Positions 9,977 through 20,609 of a stretch of DNA of 64,000 nt are shown piece by piece. The number at the start of each line of letters is the position of its first letter. The stretch's first letter is position 1. The position numbers and the translations under genes were made by a program. The notes beneath the pieces were generated by a model. It saw only the letters and a program-made list of their open reading frames with translations. It ran no database searches and was not told the origin of the DNA. The DNA comes from Guillardia theta CCMP2712 (taxonomy: Eukaryota > Cryptophyceae > Pyrenomonadales > Geminigeraceae): assembly GCF_000315625.1 (NCBI RefSeq), contig NW_005434545.1:3669-67668 (forward strand), read 5' to 3'.

Positions 9977-10948
9977 CTAGAGGAAAAGCTGCCCCTCCAG
10001 CACCACTGTGGCATGGCCCCTGATCCGGACCTTTTTGCTTGCCCACTCGACCACCAAGTCCAGGTCTCCTCCTCTCGGCGAGCACTGCCGCGCTCTCAGT
10101 TGCGTCCGCTGGAGCTTCTCGGCGAAGTAAGGAGCGAGAACTGAATGAGCAGCCCCTGTCACCGCGTCCTCTGCGATGCCATTCCATGGCGCGAAGTAGC
10201 GAGAGACGAAGTCATAGGGATCACCAGTGCCGAGCAAGCAGATCATGACGCCACGGACCTCGAGGTCAGGCAAAAGAGCTTCTTGATTGACGGCAAGCAA
10301 AGAGGAGGAGGAGGGTACCAAAAGATTCTCCAGGTCATCCCTTGAGAATCTCGCGGAGTCCATCTCGATCAGAAGCTTCTTCGCCCTTGCTGAAATCGAT
10401 ACATCTCTCACTTTGCTCAAACTTTCGGTGGATCCGAGACAGACAGCTGCGATCTCCTCGACGCATACCTGCGCTCCTGCTCCTTGCGGTACCTTCGAGG
10501 GCTCGTTGCAAGGAAGCACAAGCTCAATCTGACCATCATCACAAATTTCGGCTGTCAACTCGCCACTCAACGTGTTGAAGGAGAAGCTCTTGCTCGCATT
10601 CCCTGCCCGTGTCAATGCGGCTACTGCAGCCATCGTTGCATGACCGCAGAGATCGACTTCTCGGGTAGGGGTGAACCATCGCAAGCAGAAGCGATCAGCT
10701 GATTCGAATGATTCGTCGAGGTTTGCGGGAGAGAGGAAGGCGGTTTCCGATAGTGCCATCTCCCCTGCTATGGCCTTCATAACTCCTGCGCTGATGCTCC
10801 ACGTTCGCCCATCCTCCTGCTCCTTGTGGATGGGAGGAGGGAGGAAGCATACGGCAGCAGGGTTTCCACCGAAGGCGCTGCGAGTGAAGGCATCGACTTG
10901 GAAGAGTCTGAGACCAGAGGGACGAGGATGACCGGAGGCTGAAGCCAT
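9977..10948 (-). CDS. PhzF/PBLD family isomerase-like protein
   Basis: This single-exon gene encodes 323 residues, typical for the family. PhzF enzymes have two related halves with a deep cleft; family members act on small acids, as in phenazine biosynthesis, or are of unknown substrate, as in animal PBLD. The N-terminal block is LFQVDAFTRSAFGGNPAAVC, followed by a motif with the catalytic glutamate (MALSETAFL). Then come RWFTPTREVDLCGHAT, and in the second half FAPWNGIAEDAVTGAAHS and a VRIRGHATVVLEG end. All hallmark motifs are intact, so activity is likely, but the substrate cannot be read from sequence. The absence of introns contrasts with most neighbours. The ATG at 10948 sits right before the conserved start of the fold. 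Confidence 0.93.
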   Translation of the reverse strand: MASASGHPRPSGLRLFQVDAFTRSAFGGNPAAVCFLPPPIHKEQEDGRTWSISAGVMKAIAGEMALSETAFLSPANLDESFESADRFCLRWFTPTREVDLCGHATMAAVAALTRAGNASKSFSFNTLSGELTAEICDDGQIELVLPCNEPSKVPQGAGAQVCVEEIAAVCLGSTESLSKVRDVSISARAKKLLIEMDSARFSRDDLENLLVPSSSSLLAVNQEALLPDLEVRGVMICLLGTGDPYDFVSRYFAPWNGIAEDAVTGAAHSVLAPYFAEKLQRTQLRARQCSPRGGDLDLVVEWASKKVRIRGHATVVLEGQLFL

Positions 10949-11059
10949 GGAGCTGCAAGCCCTCCGCTCACAAGCCGCCAGCGCCAGGGCAGCCCCGCGA
11001 CCCCAACCTTGCCATCGAGGAGACGCTGGCGCCTTGTTTTTCCAGCCATCTCCCTCCTC

Positions 11060-11240
11060 TCCGTGTCATCGCACATGAGAGCAGATACTCCCCTCATACC
11101 GCACAGACCCAGCGCCCTCATACAGCCCTCATTCTAGCCCTCATACCGCACAGACCCGGCGCTACCACTGCCCTCATACAGCCTCCTTCTAGCCCTCATA
11201 CCGCACAGACATATGATTCGCCGGGCCCTCATACAGCCCA
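11060..11240 (+). repeat. Imperfect tandem repeat built on 'ccctcataccgcacagac'
   Basis: The word ccctcata occurs about seven times between 11090 and 11240, usually followed by ccgcacagac or cagcc. Units are of unequal length (roughly 20-60 bp), so this is a degenerate repeat rather than a clean array. It lies just upstream of the PhzF gene and may overlap its promoter. Confidence 0.6.
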
Positions 11241-12153
11241 CAGCTGACTCGCTGACTTGACCCAGGACTTGACCGTTATATGCGAGTCCACCCCCACCCC
11301 CTACTATCCCACACTAACCCACCCCCAGGTAACTCCGGCGTACAACTCCCTGACTCTGTGTGCAGTGCCACCCTACAGTGCCAACCCCACCCCACTAGGC
11401 TATGCTCGCACTGCCCCTCTAGGGGTCTAGTCAGGCACTCAGCTCGTCCCGGCGGCCTCACTACCCCACCCCACCCTCTCTAGGGTGCACAGGCGCTTTT
11501 ACACACCCCCTTTACTAGTAAAGGGCAGACAGCACCCCTACTAGACCCTAAGACCAGTTCCTATGACCGTGCTTAGCACCTCTCTATAAATTTCCTAGGA
11601 ACGGGGGATCAATGCTGACCGTTACCTGTAGGGGAATATGTTGTCGCAAAGGACCGGTACCTTGGGATGCAGGTTTGATACTACGGTAATGGGGAGACAG
11701 GGGTGGGGTCCGACCATAGTGGGGGAACTTCTCGCACGGGAGTGGGTGGGGTGGGGTGAGATAAAAAGTTGATTGGAACTAGCAGGGTACGTATGGAGGG
11801 AGGGGTAGTGGAGAGGGGTGGGGACCACTGCTCGTACTGCTCGGGATATTAGGGGGTGGGGGTAAAGGGGAAGGATGGACGGGGGTAGGGGTGGGTAAAG
11901 CCCAAACGTGATGGGGGCGGAATGTGGTCGAATTCTCCGAAACATGCAAGAAGGAAGAACGAGAGGGAAAGAGAGGAAGAAGACGGAGATGAAGAAGACT
12001 TGAGGCCCAATGAGAATAGCCTCTGATGAGTAGTCCTTCAGAGGTAGATCAAAAGATTTGAGCATCTGTTTTCAAAATCAAGTATTGAGAATAAGAGATG
12101 ACAGTTTGAAGGCTGTCGAACAATAGATTGACTTCATTACCGAAGGAATCAGG
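11241..12153. other. Intergenic, C-rich then G-rich blocks
   Basis: About 11280-11560 is rich in cccaccc and actacccc words. About 11690-11900 is rich in ggtgggg and gtagggg words, so G-runs change strand midway. Both blocks could fold into G-quadruplexes. No gene is supported. The region separates the minus-strand PhzF gene from the plus-strand PDZ gene, so both promoters should lie here. Confidence 0.45.
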
Positions 12154-13953
12154 ATGGTCGAAGTGATGAATTACAACTTGTACAACTCCTTCGATGGACG
12201 CATGAGCTATGGCCTGTACAACTCGATGGATGGCCAGATGCTTCCCCAGGATTACGCTGCTTCGGAGCAAAGTATCTATGAGGTTAGCATGATACCTTTG
12301 GTTGACGAGCTCTGACTTTTTGAACTCAGACGAGGAACATGCGAACGGTAGGAATCAGAAGGTATGCGATGAATGCTGCAAGCGATCAGAGGTGTGGGAT
12401 CGGCATCAAGTTTACCAAGACGGACTACGGTCCTTACATGATCACAGCTCTGGTCCCGTCTGTAAGTGAACCAGCCGAAAAGACATAGCCGAGGGTCTGA
12501 CCTGTGCATGTCAGGGAGCGGCGGAACAGAGCATGGTTCTCCGCGTCGGGGATTTGATTCATGAGGTTGACGGTCAGAGCGTTTACAACATCTCACCCGA
12601 GGATGTCTCGTGGTTCATCACGGGGATTCCCGGGAGCGTCGTGAATCTTACCATATCCGATAGCCCTTTCGCGCACATGCCATCGCCATCCAAAGTCTGT
12701 CGTCTTGTTACCTTTTCGCCGTGTCGGTTCTGACTTCTGTTGGCAGAACTATGGCTTCCCTGTCAAAGTATTGGCTTTTCTGCGAAACAACGGGACTGGC
12801 AACACTGGCATTGGTCTCACTTTTGCCAAGGCAAGCTCATTCGGCCCCTGCGTTGTCGCGTCGCTTTCTCCTGGGGTAGTTTTGACTATAGCAGATCTGT
12901 TCCAATGACTTGTATCCTCTAGGGAAACGCCGCGTTGAGCGGGATGATTCAAGTTGGGGACCTGATCCATGAGGTCGGATACGTCAACGTCTACTCCATG
13001 TCGCCAATGGAAGTCATCAGAGCCTTGATGGGCAAGCCTGGATCGCCTGTCTTTCTGCTCACCTCCCAGGGATCCATGAGTTACCTTCCTCAACACACGG
13101 TGAGCAGCTCTTGTACACCTGCTCGCATATGCGTTGATATCAGTCATACAGGGCCCAGTGCTGTTCTCTTTGAACCGCGACGCGAATGGGAGGCTTGGAT
13201 TTCAGTTTATGAAGACAGCAACTGGAGCCTTCGAAGTTGTGAGAGTAATCCCCAATGTGAGCTCAGTTTCTCTTGCAGCAGAATCCTAACAATAATCAGA
13301 GCCCTGCAGCCAATGCTGGATTCATTGAAGGCGACCTCATCCACGCTATCAACCATCTCAGGCAAGTGACGAACGACCCATGTGGTTGACTGACCACTTT
13401 ATTCTTTACAGCATCTATGATAAAGACGCTGAAGCTCTTTCGAGAATGCTACTTGGAGAGCCTTTCTCTACTATTTGCATCTCTAAGGAGACTCCAGCGT
13501 TGTTGACTCGGGTATCTGTTTTTAATCTCAAATCCCATGGCTGATTGTCTTTGAAGAAATACAACTTCCCAGTGCGTATGGCGATCATCAAGCGAGGCCC
13601 CAATGTTGGGCCGCGAGTCGGGCTGGGTCTGCAATTCCTCAAGACGACAGGAGTTGGCCCTATCGTTGTTCACTCTCTGCTCCCCGAGGTGCCGTAGCTG
13701 CTGCTGCTGCGCTTGTCAACGGCTGACGTGTGATGTTCAGGGAAGTGCGGCAAGCAGCGGGCAGTTGCAGGTCGGGGATATCATTCACGAGATTGACAAG
13801 CACAACGTCTACCGGATGAGCATCGAGCAAGTTGCCAACCTCATCCTGGGCACCCCTGGCACATACGTGCGGCTCATTGTGTCTCAAAACTTGCAGCAGA
13901 ACGGAACCTCCGTGACCTCCCGTGTGTCCTCCCCCGTCGTTGACAGAATTTGA
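12154..13953 (+). CDS. Tandem PDZ-repeat protein (four PDZ-like domains)
   Basis: The first exon starts with ATG at 12154 and ends at about 12282. Further exons at 12330-12461, 12515-12694, 12747-12875 and beyond join in phase 0. The product contains four PDZ-like units. Each has a glycine-rich binding loop (CGIGIKF, GIGLTF, LGFQF, VGLGLQF), an alanine-rich turn, the signature GDLIHEV/GDLIHAI/GDIIHEI, and a closing strand after a TPGTYV or IPGSVV-type loop. There is no catalytic domain, signal peptide or membrane segment, so a cytoplasmic scaffold is likely. Exon boundaries split each PDZ unit at the same place, after the VPS or SPG turn, which indicates internal duplication. A paralogue lies on the other strand at 20.6-22.4 kb. 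Confidence 0.85.
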
Positions 13954-14310
13954 TCTTTGAAAAATGACATAATTCGACAGAGACAATTCTTCAATAAAAC
14001 ATTCTAAGGCGACAACATGGACATGAAATATTCTCACTCTCACCTCTGAGTGGTTGTGTTTGTTATAACCGTCGTGTTCCTAGTAGCACTTTCTCTATTT
14101 GACCATAGGTTGCTGTATGGTTGCCAATGATGCTGCTGTCCTAGGTTGCCGTGGTCGTATCGCATCAAGTTCATTCCTTTTTTTCTGCATCCATGTACCA
14201 ACGCTCATGGCTTATTACTTATCTTGACTTCTTCCTGTTCAGATCTGCTCTGCTTTTTCCTTCCTTTTTTGAAAGATACTGTTTCCAGTAGCGAGCCTTC
14301 TGTTTGCCTT
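13954..14310. other. 3' flank of PDZ gene, AT-richer, no gene seen
   Basis: This stretch contains AATAAA at about 13993 and is T-rich from about 14170. It likely holds the 3' UTR and polyadenylation site of the PDZ gene. I see no other feature before the minisatellite. Confidence 0.4.
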
Positions 14311-15035
14311 AAGATGATGTTATATGTATGATGTTATATGTCCTGCCTTGTGTTCTTGAAGATGATGTTACATGTCCTGCCTTGTGTTCTTGAAGATGAT
14401 GTTATATGTCCTGCCTTGTGTTCTTGAAGATGATGTTATATGTCCTGCCTTGTGTTCTTGAAGATGATGTTATATGTCCTGCCTTGTGCTCTTGAAGATG
14501 ATGTTATATGTCCTGCCTTGTGTTCTTGAAGATGATGTTATATGTCCTGCCTTGTGTTCTTGAAGATGATGTTACATGTCCTGCCTTGTGTTCTTGAAGA
14601 TGATGTTATATGTCCTGCCTTGTGTTCTTGAAGATGATGTTATATGTCCTGCCTTGTGTTCTTGAAGATGATGTTATATGTCCTGCCTTGTGCTCTTGAA
14701 GATGATGTTACATGTCCTGCCTTGTGTTCTTGAAGATGATGTTACATGTCCTGCCTTGTGTTCTTGAAGATGATGTTATATGTCCTGCCTTGTGTTCTTG
14801 AAGATGATGTTATATGTCCTGCCTTGTGTTCTTGAAGATGATGTTATATGTCCTGCCTTGTGTTCTTGAAGATGATGTTATATGTCCTGCCTTGTGTTCT
14901 TGAAGATGATGTTATATGTCCTGCCTTGTGTTCTTGAAGATGATGTTATATGTCCTGCCTTGTGCTCTTGAAGATGATGTTATATGTCCTGCCTTGTGCT
15001 CTTGAAGATGATGTTATATGTCCTGCCTTGTGTTC
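14311..15035 (+). repeat. 34-bp minisatellite, about 21 copies
   Basis: The unit is gatgatgttatatgtcct followed by gccttgtgttcttgaa (34 bp). Copies are nearly identical and differ mainly at two sites: ttatatg versus ttacatg, and gtgttct versus gtgctct. The first copy is preceded by a shorter partial unit. Very low divergence indicates recent expansion or homogenisation. The unit length is not a multiple of three and the array is not coding. Confidence 0.95.
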
Positions 15036-15288
15036 TTTTCTTGTTTTCTCCTGCTCTCGGCGCTGGTCACCTGCACCGAGTTTTGATACAGTGGAAAATG
15101 GAAGTTGACAGAAAAGCAATAAAATGTCAATAAAAGCAGGGGATATGACCATAAAAAACGGATACGACCCTTTCAGCAATAGCGTACGCGACATAAAACT
15201 TCTTCTGACACATGTGAATTCAATAACTCTTACGTTGACAAGAGGGTGGGGGGCGACGCCGGTAAAGCCAACGAGAAAGAGAGAAAGA

Positions 15289-15738
<450 letters not shown>

Positions 15739-15769
15739 AAGGGCACTCATTCTTCTTGTGCCTTCTAGG

Positions 15770-16384
15770 ATGGGTGCGACTTCGTCCAAGCATGGATCAC
15801 TTGAGTACGTCGGATCGGAATGTCTCAGCTGTTACTCCTTACGAGACCAGCAAGAGGACGAGGACATGGCGAAGATGCCATCTTTCGACGGCAGCACGGA
15901 TCCAGCATTTGCGATGCCTCGGAGAGCTCAAGGAGGAGCCCGAGGAGGCAATCGATCCGTCAGGCATAGCGATCCTCGGCGAAACAAGCTTTGCATGGAT
16001 GTAGTGTCTGCCTTTGACTGTCAGACAGTGGAGGAGGAAAAGCGCTCCTTTCGATCCCGCGCTGCTTCTCTTCCCCAGGGCGACCCTTCAATCCTGAGGA
16101 GTCCGAGATCGCGCACAGCGTCGGTTTACACGTCGAGCATGAAGGTGAGGGACCTGCAGGAGTACAACGCGGCGCTACAAGAGCTAGAGAACTGGCAGGA
16201 GGGGAGGCAGCGGGAGGGAAACTTCAACCCCGTGGAGGGTTTTATCCGCAGGCGTGAGCTCGAGGACAAGTTCTCGCACCTCCTTCGCTTCAGTGGCGAC
16301 GGGACGCTCAAGGAACATCCGGGGTTCGTTCGCTTCGAGAAGCAGCGGGAGAAGAGAATGTTTTCTCTATCGGCGAGGACTTAA
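15770..16384 (+). CDS. Hypothetical protein with N-myristoylation motif
   Basis: An intronless frame of 204 residues begins at ATG 15770, just after the GA tract. It starts MGATSSKHGS: Gly2 and Ser6 followed by Lys7 fit the N-myristoyltransferase consensus. Cysteines at positions 18 and 21 could be palmitoylated, so membrane attachment is plausible. The middle is basic and Ser/Arg-rich. The C-terminal third (from about residue 120) is a charged helical region (LQEYNAALQELENWQEGRQR, then RRRELEDKFSHLLRF). I do not recognise the family. Its 3' end lies only 42 bp from the stop of the convergent pseudouridine synthase gene, as expected for a compact genome. The GA tract directly upstream might affect its promoter. 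Confidence 0.55.
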   Translation: MGATSSKHGSLEYVGSECLSCYSLRDQQEDEDMAKMPSFDGSTDPAFAMPRRAQGGARGGNRSVRHSDPRRNKLCMDVVSAFDCQTVEEEKRSFRSRAASLPQGDPSILRSPRSRTASVYTSSMKVRDLQEYNAALQELENWQEGRQREGNFNPVEGFIRRRELEDKFSHLLRFSGDGTLKEHPGFVRFEKQREKRMFSLSART

Positions 16385-16426
16385 GACCTTCTGCTTTGAT
16401 TCGAATCAACTCAACCATCCTCGTCA

Positions 16427-18395
16427 TCAGCCTGTCGCAGCTTCTAGCTCCTTGACTGTCTCCTCTTCTTCCAGCAGCTCTTTGAACGGATCATCGGCAA
16501 TCCAGACTTGCTTCCCGCACATCTGAGCCGCCGGGTTACTTCCCTCCTCTCTCCGCCTCTCCTCCTCCCTCCTTCCTCCTCACCTTCTCCGGCAGCTTCA
16601 TCGTCAACCTCCACGCGTGCAGCATCATCCTCGGTGCCTGCCGCAAGACGTCAGTCCCCCTGCCATTCGCTTTCTGTGCCCGTCGACTCCCTGCTGGGCC
16701 TCCTCCTGTCTTGCTCCTGCTCTCTGCACGTCTACCATCGTCACTTCTCGCTTCAAGTTCGTCTCGTCTCATCGTAGGGATCCATCACCTTCCCTCCTAC
16801 GTTGCCTTCCTCGCTCTTCACCTCCCTCTCCTCCTACTCACTTCTCCATCTCCACAGTAAGTGTAATCGCCAACGATTGGATGTCCAGCATCTGCAAGGT
16901 GAACGCGCAGCTGTTGGAATATGAGAAAGGAGACAACGACGAGGAGGTAGCGGAACAGGGTGAGAGAGGGAAAGAGGGAGGGTCACCTGATGCCGACGGC
17001 CAGTCTTAGGTAGCAGAAGCACTTTTGTAACTTCCTTGCCCATGTACTTCCCCCAAGAAAGTACCACAACCTCCTACATGAATAGTCGTGAATACTTCCT
17101 CTCTCCTCTCTCGCTCTCTCTGCAAGCCCCTCTCCCCTTGTTCCTTTCCCCTTCTTTCTCTCCACGTCTTCTTCCTTCGTCGCTCTACTTTCTCTTTCCT
17201 CTCTCCTCACCGTAAACGCATCTCGTCCGGCATTGTTTACATCACCAATGCACATCCGAAAATCCTGTCGGCTAATATCAGGAGGGTGAGGAAAATGGAT
17301 GACATGGGAGGGGGAGGAAGGAGGAAGTAGTAGTCGATTCTTTCACTTTGGTTCCATCTGAGCCCGTTGGGTTCACAAAATCTTCTCCTTCCTTGACAAG
17401 GCGATTAGCAATGGGCTTGTCTATCTTCATGCCCTGCTGGCAGTCAGCTGGAGGAGACGAGGAGGGGAAATCGACCTCTCGAGCGACACGGCCGTAGCAG
17501 ATGGCAAGATATTCCTTGCACGCAGACCTGAAGGAAGCGAAGAGGTGAGATGAAAGAGCAGGCAGAAATGGAGGAGGAGGAGGAGGAGAAGGAGGACCAC
17601 GAGGGCAGAACACGAGAAGGAGAGAATGGCGATAAGAGGAAGGGAAGGGACTCGTGCGGTCTTCTTCAACCTGCTCTCAAAAAGCTTTCCTGCTGCTCCT
17701 GTCGCTCGCCTGCTTAATCCTATGCACAGCACCTGAGCAGTTTTGAGCTTGAGGGGAATGGAAAGGCAGCCAGTTACGGGAGGTGCAGGAGCAATGAGAG
17801 AGGAAGGGAGGAGGAAAAGAGGGACACAGAGATACAAGTCGACCAAGGAAGTTTTACCCCACTCGTGGCAAAGTCAAGTCGATGAGGAAATCGGATGGTC
17901 TTTGCCGCCTCTTCTCCTTGCCCTCCTTCTCTGTCGTTCGCTTTGTCCTCGAGCAGAATCTGTGCAGCCAACTTCTCCACTGTGACCTGATGGATATCCT
18001 TGAGAGCTCAAGATAACACTTGAGAACAAACAACGACCAAAAGAAAGAGAAGACAAGAGCAAGGTAGGAATGAAACGTCAACACGTAAGGGTTTAGGAGT
18101 AGGGTCAGGGTTAGATTGTTACACATCCAGGCATCTCATTAGGCATCAAGAAGCGCACAAGGGGAATCACCTCATGCTCACCATCCATCCTCACGTCGTA
18201 TGGTTTGTTGATCACCAAGAAGTTTTGATCACGAAAGATGATCTGAGACAGGCACAGACTTCAGTCCTCTCTCACTGAACTTGTCATCATTGCTTTCTCA
18301 TTCGTTACCTTCATCGTCGGGACTTGCTCTGTCAAGAACTTGCGATGTGCTTCAGATATTCTCTGATCTTGACCTTCCTCCTCCTTCCACTTCAT
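16427..18395 (-). CDS. RluA-family RNA pseudouridine synthase
   Basis: This enzyme class isomerises uridine to pseudouridine in RNA. Exons read from the minus strand in order: NFLVINKPYDVRMDG (about 18220); an exon carrying the catalytic-Asp motif HRLDFATSGV (about 17885-17860); GAAGKLFESR and CKEYLAICYGRV (about 17680 and 17520); IDKPIANR (about 17415); then KTGRRHQ joined across a GT-AG intron to LRVHLADAGHPIVGDYTY (about 17010 and 16880). It closes with MMLHAWRLTMKLPEK and a tail ending at a stop at 16427. All family blocks are present, including the catalytic Asp. The start at 18395 is the best in-frame ATG for the first exon, but the frame is open further upstream, so the N-terminus is uncertain. 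The order of motifs resembles the RPUSD1 type. Confidence 0.85.
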
Positions 18396-18548
18396 CTGCC
18401 ACCTTGCAACGGGTTGCCCTGGAGCCCAAGGCAACTGTGTTCCAAATGGTGAGGAGGGTCAGAGAAGAAAGGAGGGAAGAGGAGCAGAAAGGGGAGGGAA
18501 AGGAGCAGAGAAGGGAGCCTAGAGGAGTCAATGAAGGAAGGTGGGGCG

Positions 18549-19075
18549 AGAGAAGACAGTAGGAGACAAGACAGTAGGAGCGAAGACAGTAGGAGACAAG
18601 ACAGTAGGAGACAAGACAGTAGGAGACAAGACAGTAGGAGACAAGACAGTAGGAGACAAGACAGTAGGAGACAAGACAGTAGGAGACAAGACAGTAGGAG
18701 ACAAGACAGTAGGAGACAAGACAGTAGGAGACAAGACAGTAGGAGACAAGACAGTAGGAGACAAGACAGTAGGAGACAAGACAGTAGGAGACAAGACAGT
18801 AGGAGACAAGACAGTAGGAGACAAGACAGTAGGAGACAAGACAGTAGGAGACAAGACAGTAGGAGACAAGACAGTAGGAGACAAGACAGTAGGAGACAAG
18901 ACAGTAGGAGACAAGACAGTAGGAGACAAGACAGTAGGAGACAAGACAGTAGGAGACAAGACAGTAGGAGACAAGACAGTAGGAGACAAGACAGTAGGAG
19001 ACAAGACAGTAGGAGACAAGACAGTAGGAGACAAGACAGTAGGAGACAAGACAGTAGGAGACAAGACAGTAAGAG
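18549..19075 (+). repeat. 15-bp minisatellite, about 35 copies
   Basis: The unit is aggagacaagacagt, with near-perfect identity over about 520 bp; only the first few and last copies vary (for example aggagcgaag). Because 15 is a multiple of three and the unit has no stop in most frames, long repetitive open frames appear on both strands. They have no flanking coding support. Confidence 0.95.
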
Positions 19076-19363
19076 AGATATTGGTAGGATGGCTTTGTCC
19101 CTCCATCACAGATACCGCAGAAGCAAGGGAGAAGAAGAGAGACAATGTCACATAGACGGTCCTCGAATTTCCTTTCATCTCATACTATTACGTGGGTCCC
19201 TTCTTCCTCCACGCGCTGACGCTTGCTCGCTGATTCTTCGGCTCGTTCCGCCACACTCATCGCACAATCTGCAAGGGAATGTTGAAGTCAGCAGCGAGAT
19301 GACATCATCGATATCATAGTAAAAGACTTAATCGCCTGTGATGCAGATGCATGGCCAAACAAA

Positions 19364-19501
19364 CTAATCTATGATGACAAACGCGATGGTGATTGCAATA
19401 AACAGTACGGCCATGAAAAAGACGAAGACGATGTCGAGGTTTAGGACATCCAGGTAGACATTCATCCGTCTCACCCTCCTCCTCCTCCTTCCAGTCCCCA
19501 T
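19364..19501 (-). CDS. Possible 45-residue single-pass membrane protein
   Basis: ATG at 19501 (context accATGGgg) opens MGTGRRRRRVRR, followed by a 20-plus residue hydrophobic stretch (IVFVFFMAVLFIAITIAFVI) ending in a stop at 19364. A polybasic head followed by a C-terminal membrane segment fits a tail-anchored or very small membrane protein. The arginine run comes from a CCT repeat, so the frame could be fortuitous. The hydrophobic segment might also be the last exon of a longer gene. No homologue is recognised. Confidence 0.3.
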   Translation of the reverse strand: MGTGRRRRRVRRMNVYLDVLNLDIVFVFFMAVLFIAITIAFVIID

Positions 19502-19667
19502 GGTCAACCTCCTCTTCGCTCTCCTCTCGCCCATGCAGAAAGTTTTGTCCTGCTTCCTCTGCTTTTTCTATCCCTTCCTTGCCCCTGCCCCTGCCCCTTC
19601 CCCTGCTCTTGATCCTCATACCGCTCGTGCTCGTGCTCCCCCTCCCACTTCTACTTCATGCTCCTAC

Positions 19668-19820
19668 CTCAGATGTTTCTCCTCCTAGCAGTCCTCGTCC
19701 TCTACCTCAGATGTTTCTCCTCCTAGCAGTCCTCGTCCTCTACCTCAGATGTTTCTCCTCCTAGCAGTCCTCGTCCTCTACCTCAGATGTTTCTCCTCCT
19801 AGCAGTCCTCGTCCTCTACT
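19668..19820 (+). repeat. 38-bp tandem repeat, about four copies
   Basis: The unit begins ctcagatgtttctcctccta and continues gcagtcctcgtcctctac, 38 bp in all. Copies are almost identical. Two of the three minus-strand frames that I checked carry periodic stops, so I treat it as non-coding. Confidence 0.85.
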
Positions 19821-20609
19821 CCTCATGATAGGCGGCTGAGTTCGCTGTCCTTCAAATTTTTCTACTATCTCTCTGAGGCGAACTCGTTTGATTTGATTGG
19901 CTCACCCACTGACAGATTTCTGCCATTGTTCAATCTTCTTCTGATTCAATGCAACATGCGACTCATGGCAAAGATGCGTTATCGAGTGAATCGATATCTC
20001 TTTTGACTTGAAGAAACTATTCTTCTTTCATTGCTTTGAACACGTTCCATGATGAATCTTGAATTATACACACATCGCGCTGTCAATTGTGATGAATAAA
20101 GAAAAGGGTAAATCAACAAGTCCGCCTCAACAGAGAAGTAGGACAAGAAAGAGGCAGCGAAAATCTCTACTCCAACCACGTGAGCGGCGGCATGCGGCAG
20201 CAGGGAACAAGGATCAGGACAACTTGGAGTAGTGGACGGGCAAGAGCGCCGCAGACGATCCGAGTCCCCTACTTGACGTTGATAGACCTGCCGCAGCGGC
20301 GGCCTCCCCCCGGTGCCCAGACCCTAGCTCTCGCCACTGCCTCATCGGGCCGCCTCAACTTCAAGCCAAGTTCCCTCTAGCCTGAGCGTACTATTCTGCC
20401 ACATCATCCACCCACTGTTCCATATCGCAGAGCTTTTCCCCGCCCAAGAAGAAGTGGGCCCCGGCCTGCCAGTGGACCCGTTTGCGCGAGCTGGGGAGGG
20501 GACGAGTCCAATGTACTGCATTAAATAAATCTTTGAGCCTCCGAGTTATAGAAGTTGTCCGGGGAAGGATCATGGGCCGCCTGTATCGTTGCCTCGCCCT
20601 CCTGAGCGA
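19821..20609. other. Intergenic with one orphan exon-like frame (about 20391-20520, minus)
   Basis: Most of this stretch shows nothing. On the minus strand, a frame ending at 20391 reads like a hydrolase C-terminus (AGAHFFLGGEKLCDMEQW) and is preceded by possible acceptor sites (ccccag, tggcag). It lies downstream of the stop of the PDZ gene on the same strand, so it may be in that gene's 3' UTR, an unspliced alternative exon, or the remnant of a lost gene. Confidence 0.3.

Noticed and set aside
18531-19319. Long open frames on both strands through the 15-bp repeat (RRQDS, VGDKT, SPTVL repeats)
   Set aside because: They result from a stop-free unit divisible by three; flanks have no coding signal.
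20391-20573. Orphan hydrolase-like C-terminus
   Set aside because: Only one exon-like piece; no upstream hydrolase core found nearby, so not called as a gene.
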